NCBI GenBank assembly: GCA_017609795.1
Contig: JAFCDH010000017.1
Span: forward strand, 1-11,523
DNA: 11,523 nucleotides
Direction of reading: 5' to 3'
From: Candidatus Pacearchaeota archaeon
GTDB taxonomy: Archaea; Nanobdellota; Nanobdellia; Pacearchaeales; GW2011-AR1
Part shown: in pieces, positions 1 through 7,074 of the stretch
Numbering within the stretch: the stretch's first letter is position 1
How the letters are laid out: every line of letters begins with the position of its first letter
Notes under the pieces: model-generated
What the model saw: only the letters and a program-made list of their open reading frames with translations
The model's database searches: none
What the model was told of the DNA's origin: nothing
Made by a program: the position numbers and the translations under genes

Positions 1-1
1 T

Positions 2-730
2 ATGGCAACTGAACAATTAGAAGAAGGGCAAATCATATTAGGAACTGTGAATAAAATAGTTGGAACTACTGTTTTTGTAGAAATAGAGGGAAATGGAGAA
101 GGAACTTTAATCACTTCTGAGATTTCTCCAGGAAGAATTAGAAATTTAAGGGATTATGTTGTTCCAGGCAAAAAGATAGTGTGTAAAATACTTAATATAA
201 GAGGAAACAGAATTCACTTATCTTTAAGAAGAGTCAAACAAAATGAGAGAAAACAACTTCTTGATAAAATTAAAAAAGAAAAAAACTGCAAAGCGATTTT
301 AAAAACTGTTTTAGAAAAAGAATCTGAAAAAATAATTAAAAAAATAACAGAAGATCAAACACTTTCTGATTTTTTTGAGCAAGTAAAACAAGAACCAAAA
401 ATTTTAGAAAAATATGTGAAAAAACAAGACGCAGATAAAATAATTAAAATCCTTGAATCTAAAAAAGAAAAACCTAAAGAAATAAGACATATAATAAAAC
501 TATCAAGTAATTCTTCAAATGGGATTTTAAAGGTAAAAAATATAATTAATCAAGCTTGCAAAGATTCTAAATGTGATATAAGCTATATAGCAGCAGGAAA
601 ATATAGTTTAAGAATACAAGGTCCTGATTTCAAAGAAATCAAATCAGAGATTAATAAGGTTACACAATCAATTGAAAAACAAGCTAAAAAAGAAAATTGT
701 GAGTTTGAGATAAGAAAGACTAAGCATTAA
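2..730 (+). CDS. eif2a: Translation initiation factor aIF2 subunit alpha
   Basis: This is the alpha subunit of archaeal initiation factor 2, the heterotrimer that brings initiator Met-tRNA to the small ribosomal subunit. The 242-residue product has the three expected parts. An S1-type OB fold covers about residues 8-80, with the family segments RIRNLRDYV (45-53) and HLSLRRV (72-78). A Lys/Glu-rich helical middle domain covers about 83-160, and a C-terminal alpha/beta domain about 163-240 contains YIAAGKYSLRIQGPDF. The C-terminal domain is the part that contacts the gamma subunit in this family. It is slightly shorter than usual archaeal homologues (about 260-275 residues, from general knowledge). 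The ATG is at base 2, so no promoter can be seen and a longer N-terminus upstream of the window cannot be ruled out, although the S1 domain looks complete. Family assignment is secure. Confidence 0.93.
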   Translation: MATEQLEEGQIILGTVNKIVGTTVFVEIEGNGEGTLITSEISPGRIRNLRDYVVPGKKIVCKILNIRGNRIHLSLRRVKQNERKQLLDKIKKEKNCKAILKTVLEKESEKIIKKITEDQTLSDFFEQVKQEPKILEKYVKKQDADKIIKILESKKEKPKEIRHIIKLSSNSSNGILKVKNIINQACKDSKCDISYIAAGKYSLRIQGPDFKEIKSEINKVTQSIEKQAKKENCEFEIRKTKH

Positions 731-860
731 CTCTCTAAAATTCTAATATCTTATTATATCTTTAAGTTATGTGCTTCTGCTCTTTAAGCTATTCATTATA
801 ATCTCAATCTACTCCTCTCAAAAGCTTAATTAAACTTATCAAATTATAGTTAATTAAAAA

Positions 861-3173
861 TCAAAATAACCTACTCTGCTTCTCAGGTAACACTGCCTCT
901 CCATAAACTCCATCATATCCTGGTTTAACCCTAATTCTTCCTTGTCTGTTAAAAATAATCAAATCAACTAAAATCTCATTTTTCAAAGCTTTAGCTAAAT
1001 CAATTTTAGGAACATCTAATAAAACCTTAAATTCATTTCCAAAACATTCAATCAATTCATTATAAATTCTCCAACAAGATTTAGAATTCATTCCCATACC
1101 TAAAGCTAAACTTATTAATTCATGCAAAGGCAATAAAGTATAATATTGTTTCTTGTTTTGATAATCAGCATCTTTGCTTGCTAATTCTTCAACTCTATAA
1201 TCAACCCCAATAATTAAATTAGTATTACATTTAGGACAAATTCCATTTAGTTCTTTAGTCCTTAAATGAGAACAAGAAAAATCACAGCTTCTATGTCCAT
1301 CATAATGATATTTTCCATAAGCAGGATCTGTTTCAATTGTTCCAATAAAACTATTTTCTCTAATTTGTTTAAGTATTAAATCATAAGAAATCTTTTCTCC
1401 TTCATTTAATTTAAAGATAGTAGCTTCTCTACCTAATCTCCAAGGCCAAAAACTATGAGCATCTGAAAAACTAATAATAGAAATACGTTCCAAATCTTTT
1501 ATTTTCCAATTCATTGCAGGATCAGAATTACCACACCATACAGGAATTCCATTTCTTCTTACATATATAACATGATTAGGAACCTGAACACAATATACAT
1601 CTCCCTTATAATCAACCCATTTTTCTTCATAATTCCATTTTTTTATAGTTGAAGGAAGAACAGTATGAATATTTTGTCTAATAAAATAAATGACCCAAGA
1701 GTCTGCAGACTGTTTATATTCTTTTTTATAATCATAACCTGGGCTTTTAAATAAAATCCCTTTTTTATTGTGTAATTTATAATAAGCAGAAAAACCTATT
1801 TTTAAAGCAATCTCTTGTAAATCATCCCTAAGTTTCTTAGAAATAGTTGTCGCAAATAAACCTTTTTTATTTCTACCATATCTATGACCATCTCCTTTAA
1901 TATAATAATCAAAAAAAATTTTTAGTAATTCTTTTGATAAGAACTTCATCCTATTAGGAATAAACTTATCTCTAGATTTTCCAAATTGTTTTAAATAAGA
2001 AAATAATTGATAATCTCTAACTCTAAGGATATTTTTATATATAAAAGGATTATATCCAAAATCTTCTAAAATAGATTTCATTTCTAAAAGGATCTCTCTA
2101 TCATTATTATAGATATAAACACCATAATCTCCATATTTTCCTTGATAAGTACATCCCTCAGCAGTCCAAAATCCAAAAAATTTTAACCATTTTTTTATAG
2201 GGATAATTTTTTCTGGTTTATCTCTTTTTCCAGAATAGTATTTACTTCCACATTTTATTTTAACCGCAGGAAGAATAAAATTATCAGGATTAACTCCCAC
2301 CCAAATCCCATCTTTTTTAAATCTTTTAGACTTATTAATCATTTCTTCAGATTTTCTCAAAGCAAAACTAACCGGCTTTCTAAAATCACAATGTCCAACA
2401 AATAATTTATGATTAGGAGTAACTAATAAATCAACTCGTTTTGTCTTTAATTTATACATTTTTCCATGGTATTTTCTTTTAAAAATATTAAGGGCTTTTT
2501 GATATTCTATATTATTATTCTTATTATTAAGAGTGCATATCTCATCCTCCTTATTTACTGCATTAAATCTTTTCCATCCAGTATTTGTTAAAACTTCTGT
2601 TTTTTCATCATAACACGAAATTCCTGTCTCAATTGCATGAATCCTATTTCTCATATCTCCAAAAGCTTCATCTAAATTATTAAAGCCCCCTTTACTTCCA
2701 AAAACTCCAAACCACGGAGTCCAAATATGAGCAGGAATAATTTCAATTCTTTCATCAATTTCTTTCATTGCTTTTACAAAATCCCTACAACTAATTTTAA
2801 AAATAGGTCTTCCATCATAATCTCTTCTTCCTTTTGTATCAAGATATTGATTGATTTTATCAACAACTTCTAAACTAGGAGCCAAATAAACCAAATGAAC
2901 TCTTCTTCCTTTATCATTTTGTGTATAAATTAAACTTATTTCAGAAGAAAGAACAAATGGAAAATCTTCATAATAATATATTCCCTCATCTTCACGCAAT
3001 TCTTTTAATTCAGAAATCCATTCAGGGTGTGTAAAATCTCCTGTTCCTAATAAATCAACACCTTTTATCCTTGCCCATTTAACTAAATTAGGAATATTAA
3101 TAGCAGAACTACAAGCTCTACTAAATCTAGAATGAATATGCAAATCCCCTATAAACCAATCCTTTTCAATCAT
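861..3173 (-). CDS. Endonuclease Q-type PHP-domain DNA repair nuclease with an in-frame intein
   Basis: The 770-residue ORF is a PHP-family endonuclease resembling archaeal EndoQ, interrupted by an intein at residues 187-549; the spliced enzyme would be 407 residues, the usual EndoQ size. EndoQ cleaves DNA 5' of uracil, hypoxanthine, xanthine and abasic sites (known for the family). PHP metal-ligand motifs visible are HIH (12-14), GTGDFTH (D46, H49), E78, H93 and H149 before the intein, and SDAH (D571, H573) after it. A Cys4 zinc site follows (C630, C634, C646, C649), then RVKPGYDGVYGEA (747-759), a conserved tail segment. The last residues, QSRLF, look like a degenerate PCNA-binding motif; this is tentative. 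The ATG at 3173 is preceded by a TATA-like box about 29 nt upstream. Assignment as EndoQ rather than another PHP protein rests on the zinc site and the ETGIS/SDPAMNW junction. Confidence 0.87.
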   Translation of the reverse strand: MIEKDWFIGDLHIHSRFSRACSSAINIPNLVKWARIKGVDLLGTGDFTHPEWISELKELREDEGIYYYEDFPFVLSSEISLIYTQNDKGRRVHLVYLAPSLEVVDKINQYLDTKGRRDYDGRPIFKISCRDFVKAMKEIDERIEIIPAHIWTPWFGVFGSKGGFNNLDEAFGDMRNRIHAIETGISCYDEKTEVLTNTGWKRFNAVNKEDEICTLNNKNNNIEYQKALNIFKRKYHGKMYKLKTKRVDLLVTPNHKLFVGHCDFRKPVSFALRKSEEMINKSKRFKKDGIWVGVNPDNFILPAVKIKCGSKYYSGKRDKPEKIIPIKKWLKFFGFWTAEGCTYQGKYGDYGVYIYNNDREILLEMKSILEDFGYNPFIYKNILRVRDYQLFSYLKQFGKSRDKFIPNRMKFLSKELLKIFFDYYIKGDGHRYGRNKKGLFATTISKKLRDDLQEIALKIGFSAYYKLHNKKGILFKSPGYDYKKEYKQSADSWVIYFIRQNIHTVLPSTIKKWNYEEKWVDYKGDVYCVQVPNHVIYVRRNGIPVWCGNSDPAMNWKIKDLERISIISFSDAHSFWPWRLGREATIFKLNEGEKISYDLILKQIRENSFIGTIETDPAYGKYHYDGHRSCDFSCSHLRTKELNGICPKCNTNLIIGVDYRVEELASKDADYQNKKQYYTLLPLHELISLALGMGMNSKSCWRIYNELIECFGNEFKVLLDVPKIDLAKALKNEILVDLIIFNRQGRIRVKPGYDGVYGEAVLPEKQSRLF
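1527..2615 (-). other. Intein with LAGLIDADG homing endonuclease, inserted in the EndoQ-type gene
   Basis: Residues 187-549 of the host ORF form a 363-residue intein. It begins with Cys187 (CYDEKTEVLTNTGW, block A), has a TPNH block B motif (252-255) and two LAGLIDADG-type motifs, FFGFWTAEG (332-340, acidic E339) and FFDYYIKGDG (420-429, D428). Block F is VYCVQVPNHVIYV (526-538), and it ends VWCGN with Asn549. The next residue, Ser550, is the +1 nucleophile. Removing the intein joins ETGIS to SDPAMNW, recreating the uninterrupted EndoQ consensus ETG-x-SSDP, which fixes both borders. The penultimate residue is Gly, where most inteins have His. Both endonuclease acidic residues are present, so homing activity may be intact; this is inference. 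Confidence 0.93.
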
Positions 3174-3196
3174 AAAAATCAGAATAAAAATTAGTT

Positions 3197-3208
3197 TTTA
3201 TATATTTA
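3197..3208 (-). promoter_or_regulatory. TATA-like box for the EndoQ-type gene
   Basis: Read on the minus strand, the stretch AAATATATAAAA is centred about 29 nt upstream of the ATG at 3173. That is the archaeal TATA-to-start distance, so transcription would begin at or a few bases before the start codon. No Shine-Dalgarno sequence precedes the ATG. Confidence 0.55.
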
Positions 3209-3310
3209 TATTCCAATTAAAATATTCTCCTATTCTTTAATACTTCAATATAATTAATTACACATAATTATTTTTTGAATTTCCCCCTCATCTCTTCTCT
3301 AAAACCCTAA

Positions 3311-3323
3311 ATTTTATAAGATA
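3311..3323. repeat. Intergenic motif ATTTTATAAGATA, copy 1 of 3
   Basis: The 13-mer is identical at 3311-3323, 8431-8443 and 10883-10895, always between genes. Each copy has a C-rich CCCCT(C/A)(A/T)T block 13-19 nt to its left (here 3284-3291). Read on the minus strand it contains CTTATAAAAT, a usable TATA box, followed by (A/G)GGGG near the expected transcription start. Confidence 0.6.
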
Positions 3324-3338
3324 CTAGTTTAAATTAAT

Positions 3339-3863
3339 TCAAATATTCAAAAATCTAATCAACTGATAAACATCTCCAGAAGCATAAGTTATATTTGCAA
3401 CAGTTATCTGGACCAAAGCTAAAAGCCACATAAATAAAATCCAGTTTATAGCTAAAATCCATGTTAAATTATATTGTTTTTTAAATCTTACTTTATAATA
3501 AGTATAAATATTTATTATAGCTAAATAAACCCCAATTAAAAACAAAAATCTTAAATCAGAAATTATTCCTGCAATATTTATTTCTGTTCTTTTATACTTA
3601 TTCAAATTCTTATAAGCAGCTAAATCAAATTTTGTAACTCCAAGTTTATTTTGTTTTGGATTAAAAAAATTAGGAACTGTGCTTAATAAATTAAGTTGAT
3701 AACTATTTTTAATTCCATACTTAGTTAAAACTTTTTGATGCCCTCTTTCATGAAAAAAAGTAGATACTTGAATTAAATAAGGCAAAACTAAAAATATAGT
3801 TATAATAAGGAATAATGCAACCTTTAAAACCTTCCAAGCCTCTTTTTTAAATATTTCACCCAT
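3339..3863 (-). CDS. Small membrane protein with HExxH motif, possible M50-like metalloprotease
   Basis: I do not recognise this 174-residue protein as a named gene. It has hydrophobic segments at about 14-34, 95-120 and 133-157. Directly after the first is FFHERGH, giving an HExxH zinc-binding motif (H38, E39, H42). A later INIAGIISDL (96-103) resembles the Gly-Asn/Asp loop (AGPLAN-like) of site-2 proteases, and D164 in SGDVYQL could be a third metal ligand. Order and spacing are those of intramembrane M50 metalloproteases, though it is small and the motifs are degenerate. The gene lies between RadA and the EndoQ-type gene on the same strand, with its own TTTATAAA box 25 nt upstream of the ATG, so it is probably a separate transcript. 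It could instead be a non-catalytic membrane protein that carries HExxH by chance. Confidence 0.7.
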   Translation of the reverse strand: MGEIFKKEAWKVLKVALFLIITIFLVLPYLIQVSTFFHERGHQKVLTKYGIKNSYQLNLLSTVPNFFNPKQNKLGVTKFDLAAYKNLNKYKRTEINIAGIISDLRFLFLIGVYLAIINIYTYYKVRFKKQYNLTWILAINWILFMWLLALVQITVANITYASGDVYQLIRFLNI

Positions 3864-3884
3864 AACAAGTAAAAAACTTTTAAA

Positions 3885-3892
3885 TTTATAAA
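3885..3892 (-). promoter_or_regulatory. TATA box for the HExxH membrane protein gene
   Basis: The minus strand reads TTTATAAA, centred 25 nt upstream of the ATG at 3863. This spacing implies a leaderless transcript. There is no GGTG-type ribosome binding site in the intervening bases. Confidence 0.6.
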
Positions 3893-3993
3893 GGTTCTTA
3901 TAGGTTTACTAATCTTATTATCTTTCATTAAAATTCCAATTATAAAATATAAAGTAATCAAATAATCAAGCTTAAAGATACATTAAGATTCCA

Positions 3994-4007
3994 GTTAAAA
4001 ATAAAAT
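3994..4007 (-). terminator. Probable T-rich terminator after radA
   Basis: Immediately after the radA stop codon the minus strand reads ATTTTATTTTTAAC. Archaeal termination commonly occurs at such T-rich tracts without a strong hairpin. The call rests on composition and position only. Confidence 0.3.
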
Positions 4008-6521
4008 TCAGTCTTCCTCATCACTTAATCCTTTAGCACCAATATAAAAAATACATTCATTATCTGGCAGATTAGGACTATCAATTAATTTAGCAACTCT
4101 ACTATTCTTTTTTCCTCTTCTTATATATAATCTAAATGTGCTAGCATGTCCAACAATGTTTCCTCCAATAGCAGTTGTAGGATCCCCAAACATCATAGCA
4201 GGATTTGACATAACTTGATTAGTAACATAAACTGCTAAATTAAATTGCTCTGCTATTTTCATTAAATTATGAAGATATTTATTTAATTTTTGTTGTCTAT
4301 CTGCTAATTGTCCTCTTCCTGCAAATTCTGCTCTAAAATGAGCAGTTAAACTATCAACAATAACTAGTCTAATTTGCTCTCCCTCTTTAATCATTTCTCC
4401 AATTTTATCAACTAATAAGATTTGATGATCTGAATTAAAAGCTCTTGCAACAAATATATTTTTTAATACATTTTCAGGGTTCATCCCTTTTGCTTCTGCA
4501 ATTTGCCTTATTCTTTCAGGTCTAAAAGTTCCCTCTGTATCAATATAAACCGCTTTACCTTCACTTCCTCCCATTTCAAGAGGCAATTGAGTATTAACTG
4601 CTAAACTTAAACCAAGCTGAGTATTATGCATAAATGTAGGCATATTTCCCCCAATAAAAGAATGACCTCTTGGAACAACAAAATCATAAACATAATCATC
4701 ATAATCCATTTCTTTGATCTCAACAATTTTATCCCATTTAAAATCATTTAAGTTATCTATTAAATCTAAAACTTCTTTTAATTTATTTTTTCTAATAATC
4801 AATTCTCCTAACAAAATCTTTTTTAAAATTTCTTTTCTATTTTCAGGAACTTTCCTCAAATTATAATTTCTAATGCTCGATTTTTTAACTCCTATTTGAC
4901 TAGCTAAAGAATTAAATGCAAAAGGTAATTTATCAACAATATTTTTTAATAAATTAAAATTAAATTCTTTTTCCAATAAACAATTAATCAATTTCTCAAT
5001 ATTTCTTTCTCCATCCAAGAAAAGAGACCTCATAACATTAAATGTTTTAGAATTCATGTTCTCAACTATCTTCTCTCTAGTAAGATGCCTATAAGCCATA
5101 CTATCTGAATTTATTTTACCGATATCTTTTCTATGACTCCCCCTATTCCCTCCAAGAGTCTCAGAATAGATTTTTCTTAAAAACTTAATAATCTGTTTAG
5201 GATATCCATATTTACTATTAAATGAAAAATAATTTGCTTTTTTAAATTTAAATGGGAAACTATTAATTGCTAATCTTTCTTCTCCAACAACAAAAACAAC
5301 ATAAAAATTAACCCCATCAATGATTCTAATTCTAAATGTTGTTGTAATTCCTAATCTTAAAAAAAGATAGTTTAGTTGAATAGCGAGTTTTTGACTTTTA
5401 GTAGTAACTGTTAAAATATTATTAGATAATTCACCATCTCCTTCAATATAACCTGCAAGAAAGGATCTAATAATATCTTCATCAGAATTAAATATAATTT
5501 CAGGTATAAACTTATTAGAAGAATTTGTTATATCAAGTCCATTCATAAAACTCCTAGTATTTTTTCTTAACAAAACATCATAAACAACATTTTCCCTTCT
5601 ATTATCTTTTCTTATTGTGGGAAAGTAACCAAATTTATGTTTAACATATTTACAAATCCAATTAATTATCTGCTTATTAGAATTAGAAATAAAAAAAGGA
5701 TTACTAGTACCTTCTGCAACAAAAAATCCTAAGAAATAAGCATCATCACAAGATAATTTCTTTTGTTCATCAATGACATTTAATTTTCTTGGAAAAGCAA
5801 TAATATCTCCAACATTTAATCCTTTAGTTTTTTTCCATGAAAACCCCTCATCAAAACTTAATAATTGATGATTCCCAGTAATTTTTAAAATCCTTCCTCT
5901 TTCTGTTCTAACTTTAAAAATCTTTTTAACTTTTTCACGATAGATATGAGAGGCAGGCAAAATCTCATAACTATTTCCATTAAAACAAAGAACCTTAACA
6001 GTATTCAAAGGGATAGCTGTCCCTTCTTCAAAATTAAATTCTTTTTCCTGATTATATTTTTTATAAACTTCTTGAATTTGTTCTAAATGCATTGAATTAT
6101 TAAAATAATTAACAAAAGTATCTTTAGTAATGCATTTTCCAGAACCATATGCACCAAATGCTTCTGTGATTGCTTTAGTTTCAATACCTCTTCCTCCTAA
6201 AAGATTATCAAATTCTTTGCTTCCAGTTGTAATATAAAAAACTTCTTCTCTTTTTTCAGCAAATTCTAATCCACTTTGAAAACCTAAATCCATCATTTTC
6301 CTAGAAGCTTGAATAGCTTTTCTAGCAACAGATTCTCCAATACCTGCCATTTCACTTAATTCCTTAGGTCCAAGAACAGCAACACCCATTAAATCAAAAA
6401 TACCTGCAGATTCTAATTTCTCAACAGCAGCAGGTCCAATTCCAGGTAAATCAGAAATCTTCATTTCTTTTTCTTTTTTAGAAATCTTTTTAATTTTAGC
6501 TTGTTTCTTTTTTTCAGCCAT
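4008..6521 (-). CDS. radA: DNA repair and recombination protein RadA with an intein in the Walker A motif
   Basis: This is the archaeal RecA/Rad51 recombinase, which forms filaments on single-stranded DNA and drives strand exchange. The 837-residue ORF contains a 504-residue intein (130-633); the spliced protein would be 333 residues, normal for RadA. Helix-hairpin-helix repeats occupy about 22-75 (LPGIGPAAVEKL, MAGIGESVARKA). Walker A is GAYGSGK (123-129), interrupted before Thr634. Walker B is LVIVDS (719-724), and the L2 region runs from TNQVMSN to GGNIVGHAST (768-795). The linker motif that mediates subunit contacts, normally FxxA, reads FQSG (81-84). The ATG at 6521 is preceded by CTTATAAAC at leaderless spacing. 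Conserved RecA residues outside the intein otherwise appear intact. Confidence 0.96.
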   Translation of the reverse strand: MAEKKKQAKIKKISKKEKEMKISDLPGIGPAAVEKLESAGIFDLMGVAVLGPKELSEMAGIGESVARKAIQASRKMMDLGFQSGLEFAEKREEVFYITTGSKEFDNLLGGRGIETKAITEAFGAYGSGKCITKDTFVNYFNNSMHLEQIQEVYKKYNQEKEFNFEEGTAIPLNTVKVLCFNGNSYEILPASHIYREKVKKIFKVRTERGRILKITGNHQLLSFDEGFSWKKTKGLNVGDIIAFPRKLNVIDEQKKLSCDDAYFLGFFVAEGTSNPFFISNSNKQIINWICKYVKHKFGYFPTIRKDNRRENVVYDVLLRKNTRSFMNGLDITNSSNKFIPEIIFNSDEDIIRSFLAGYIEGDGELSNNILTVTTKSQKLAIQLNYLFLRLGITTTFRIRIIDGVNFYVVFVVGEERLAINSFPFKFKKANYFSFNSKYGYPKQIIKFLRKIYSETLGGNRGSHRKDIGKINSDSMAYRHLTREKIVENMNSKTFNVMRSLFLDGERNIEKLINCLLEKEFNFNLLKNIVDKLPFAFNSLASQIGVKKSSIRNYNLRKVPENRKEILKKILLGELIIRKNKLKEVLDLIDNLNDFKWDKIVEIKEMDYDDYVYDFVVPRGHSFIGGNMPTFMHNTQLGLSLAVNTQLPLEMGGSEGKAVYIDTEGTFRPERIRQIAEAKGMNPENVLKNIFVARAFNSDHQILLVDKIGEMIKEGEQIRLVIVDSLTAHFRAEFAGRGQLADRQQKLNKYLHNLMKIAEQFNLAVYVTNQVMSNPAMMFGDPTTAIGGNIVGHASTFRLYIRRGKKNSRVAKLIDSPNLPDNECIFYIGAKGLSDEED
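4623..6134 (-). other. Large intein with LAGLIDADG homing endonuclease in RadA
   Basis: The intein spans host residues 130-633 (504 residues). It begins with Cys130 (CITKDTFVNYF), has block B ILKITGNHQLL (211-221) and endonuclease motifs FLGFFVAEG (263-271, E270) and FLAGYIEGDG (354-363, D362). It ends with block F VYDFVVPRGHSF (611-622, H620) and block G FMHN (His632, Asn633), followed by Thr634 as +1 nucleophile. All core splicing residues are canonical. Excision restores GAYGSGK-TQLGL, a complete Walker A, so the unspliced protein cannot have a working P-loop. A 170-residue stretch between the second endonuclease motif region and block F (about 430-600) is longer than a minimal intein needs and contains a helix-turn-helix-like segment (about 536-556). 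Confidence 0.95.
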
Positions 6522-6541
6522 ATCAATAATACTCTATTATT

Positions 6542-6550
6542 GTTTATAAG
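6542..6550 (-). promoter_or_regulatory. TATA box for radA
   Basis: The minus strand reads CTTATAAAC, centred 25 nt upstream of the radA ATG at 6521. The spacing predicts a leaderless or nearly leaderless mRNA. No Shine-Dalgarno sequence is seen before the ATG. Confidence 0.6.
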
Positions 6551-6611
6551 TATTATTCAATAGAGTTATATATTTTAAAACACCTTAATATAATCCATCT
6601 TACAAATAAAA

Positions 6612-7064
6612 TCATGCAACAATAATTAAGAAAAATAAAATAATATCAATAACAATTAAAGAGAAAAACAAAGTTTCTTCAATTGCTCCTCCAGAAGCAA
6701 TAAATCCTTTACTTTTTGCTTTAAAAGGCCAAAAAGGTTGAATCCCTTCTTTTGTAAAAGAATCTGCTATCAAATGAACCGAATAACCAATAAAAAAACC
6801 TAAACTAGCTACAGGCCAAAAAACAGCTATTAAAATTGAAACTAAAACTGCAAAAGTAAAGCTATGGATAACCCCTCTGTGTTTAACAAAAAACTGCAAA
6901 GGCCTAAAAATTAAATGTCTACCCCAAGTTGAAGAGCTTAAATCCAAATCTGGAATAATAGTTGCAATCACAACCATTGCAATAAAAATCCAAGGACTAT
7001 TAACAAACTCTACAAATAATATAATCATAAGAACTGCAAATGCCAAGTGGGTTTTTAATAACAT
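6612..7064 (-). CDS. YdjM-like membrane-bound metal-dependent hydrolase
   Basis: The 150-residue protein belongs to the YdjM/DUF457 family of membrane proteins annotated as metal-dependent hydrolases; no substrate is established that I know of. The family's polar residues are spread among hydrophobic segments: H6 in the first helix, PDLD (38-41), HRGVIH (62-67) and HLIAD (97-101). Membrane segments lie at about 6-20, 24-38, 68-100 and 130-149. The ATG at 7064 is the third gene of an operon. Its Shine-Dalgarno GAGGTGAT (7074-7067) overlaps the stop codon of the preceding gene, leaving three bases between stop and start. Tight coupling to RPA and the 69-residue protein suggests co-expression, but a repair role is not shown by the sequence. 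Confidence 0.88.
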   Translation of the reverse strand: MLLKTHLAFAVLMIILFVEFVNSPWIFIAMVVIATIIPDLDLSSSTWGRHLIFRPLQFFVKHRGVIHSFTFAVLVSILIAVFWPVASLGFFIGYSVHLIADSFTKEGIQPFWPFKAKSKGFIASGGAIEETLFFSLIVIDIILFFLIIVA

Positions 7065-7066
7065 AA

Positions 7067-7074
7067 ATCACCTC
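7067..7074 (-). promoter_or_regulatory. Shine-Dalgarno site of the YdjM-like gene overlapping the upstream stop codon
   Basis: The minus strand reads GAGGTGAT, then TT and ATG. GAGGTGAT is a long match to the complement of the conserved 16S rRNA 3' end. The TGA inside it is the stop codon of the 69-residue gene, so a terminating ribosome sits directly on the next initiation site, which favours translational coupling. Confidence 0.8.

Noticed and set aside
861..3173. PHP protein as the PHP domain of a family X polymerase or histidinol phosphatase
   Set aside because: No polymerase domain is present, and the zinc site plus PGYDGV tail segment match EndoQ-type proteins better.
1527..6134. Inteins as group I introns or gene fusions
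   Set aside because: Both stay in frame, start with Cys, end with Asn followed by Ser or Thr, and their removal restores conserved host motifs exactly, as expected for inteins.
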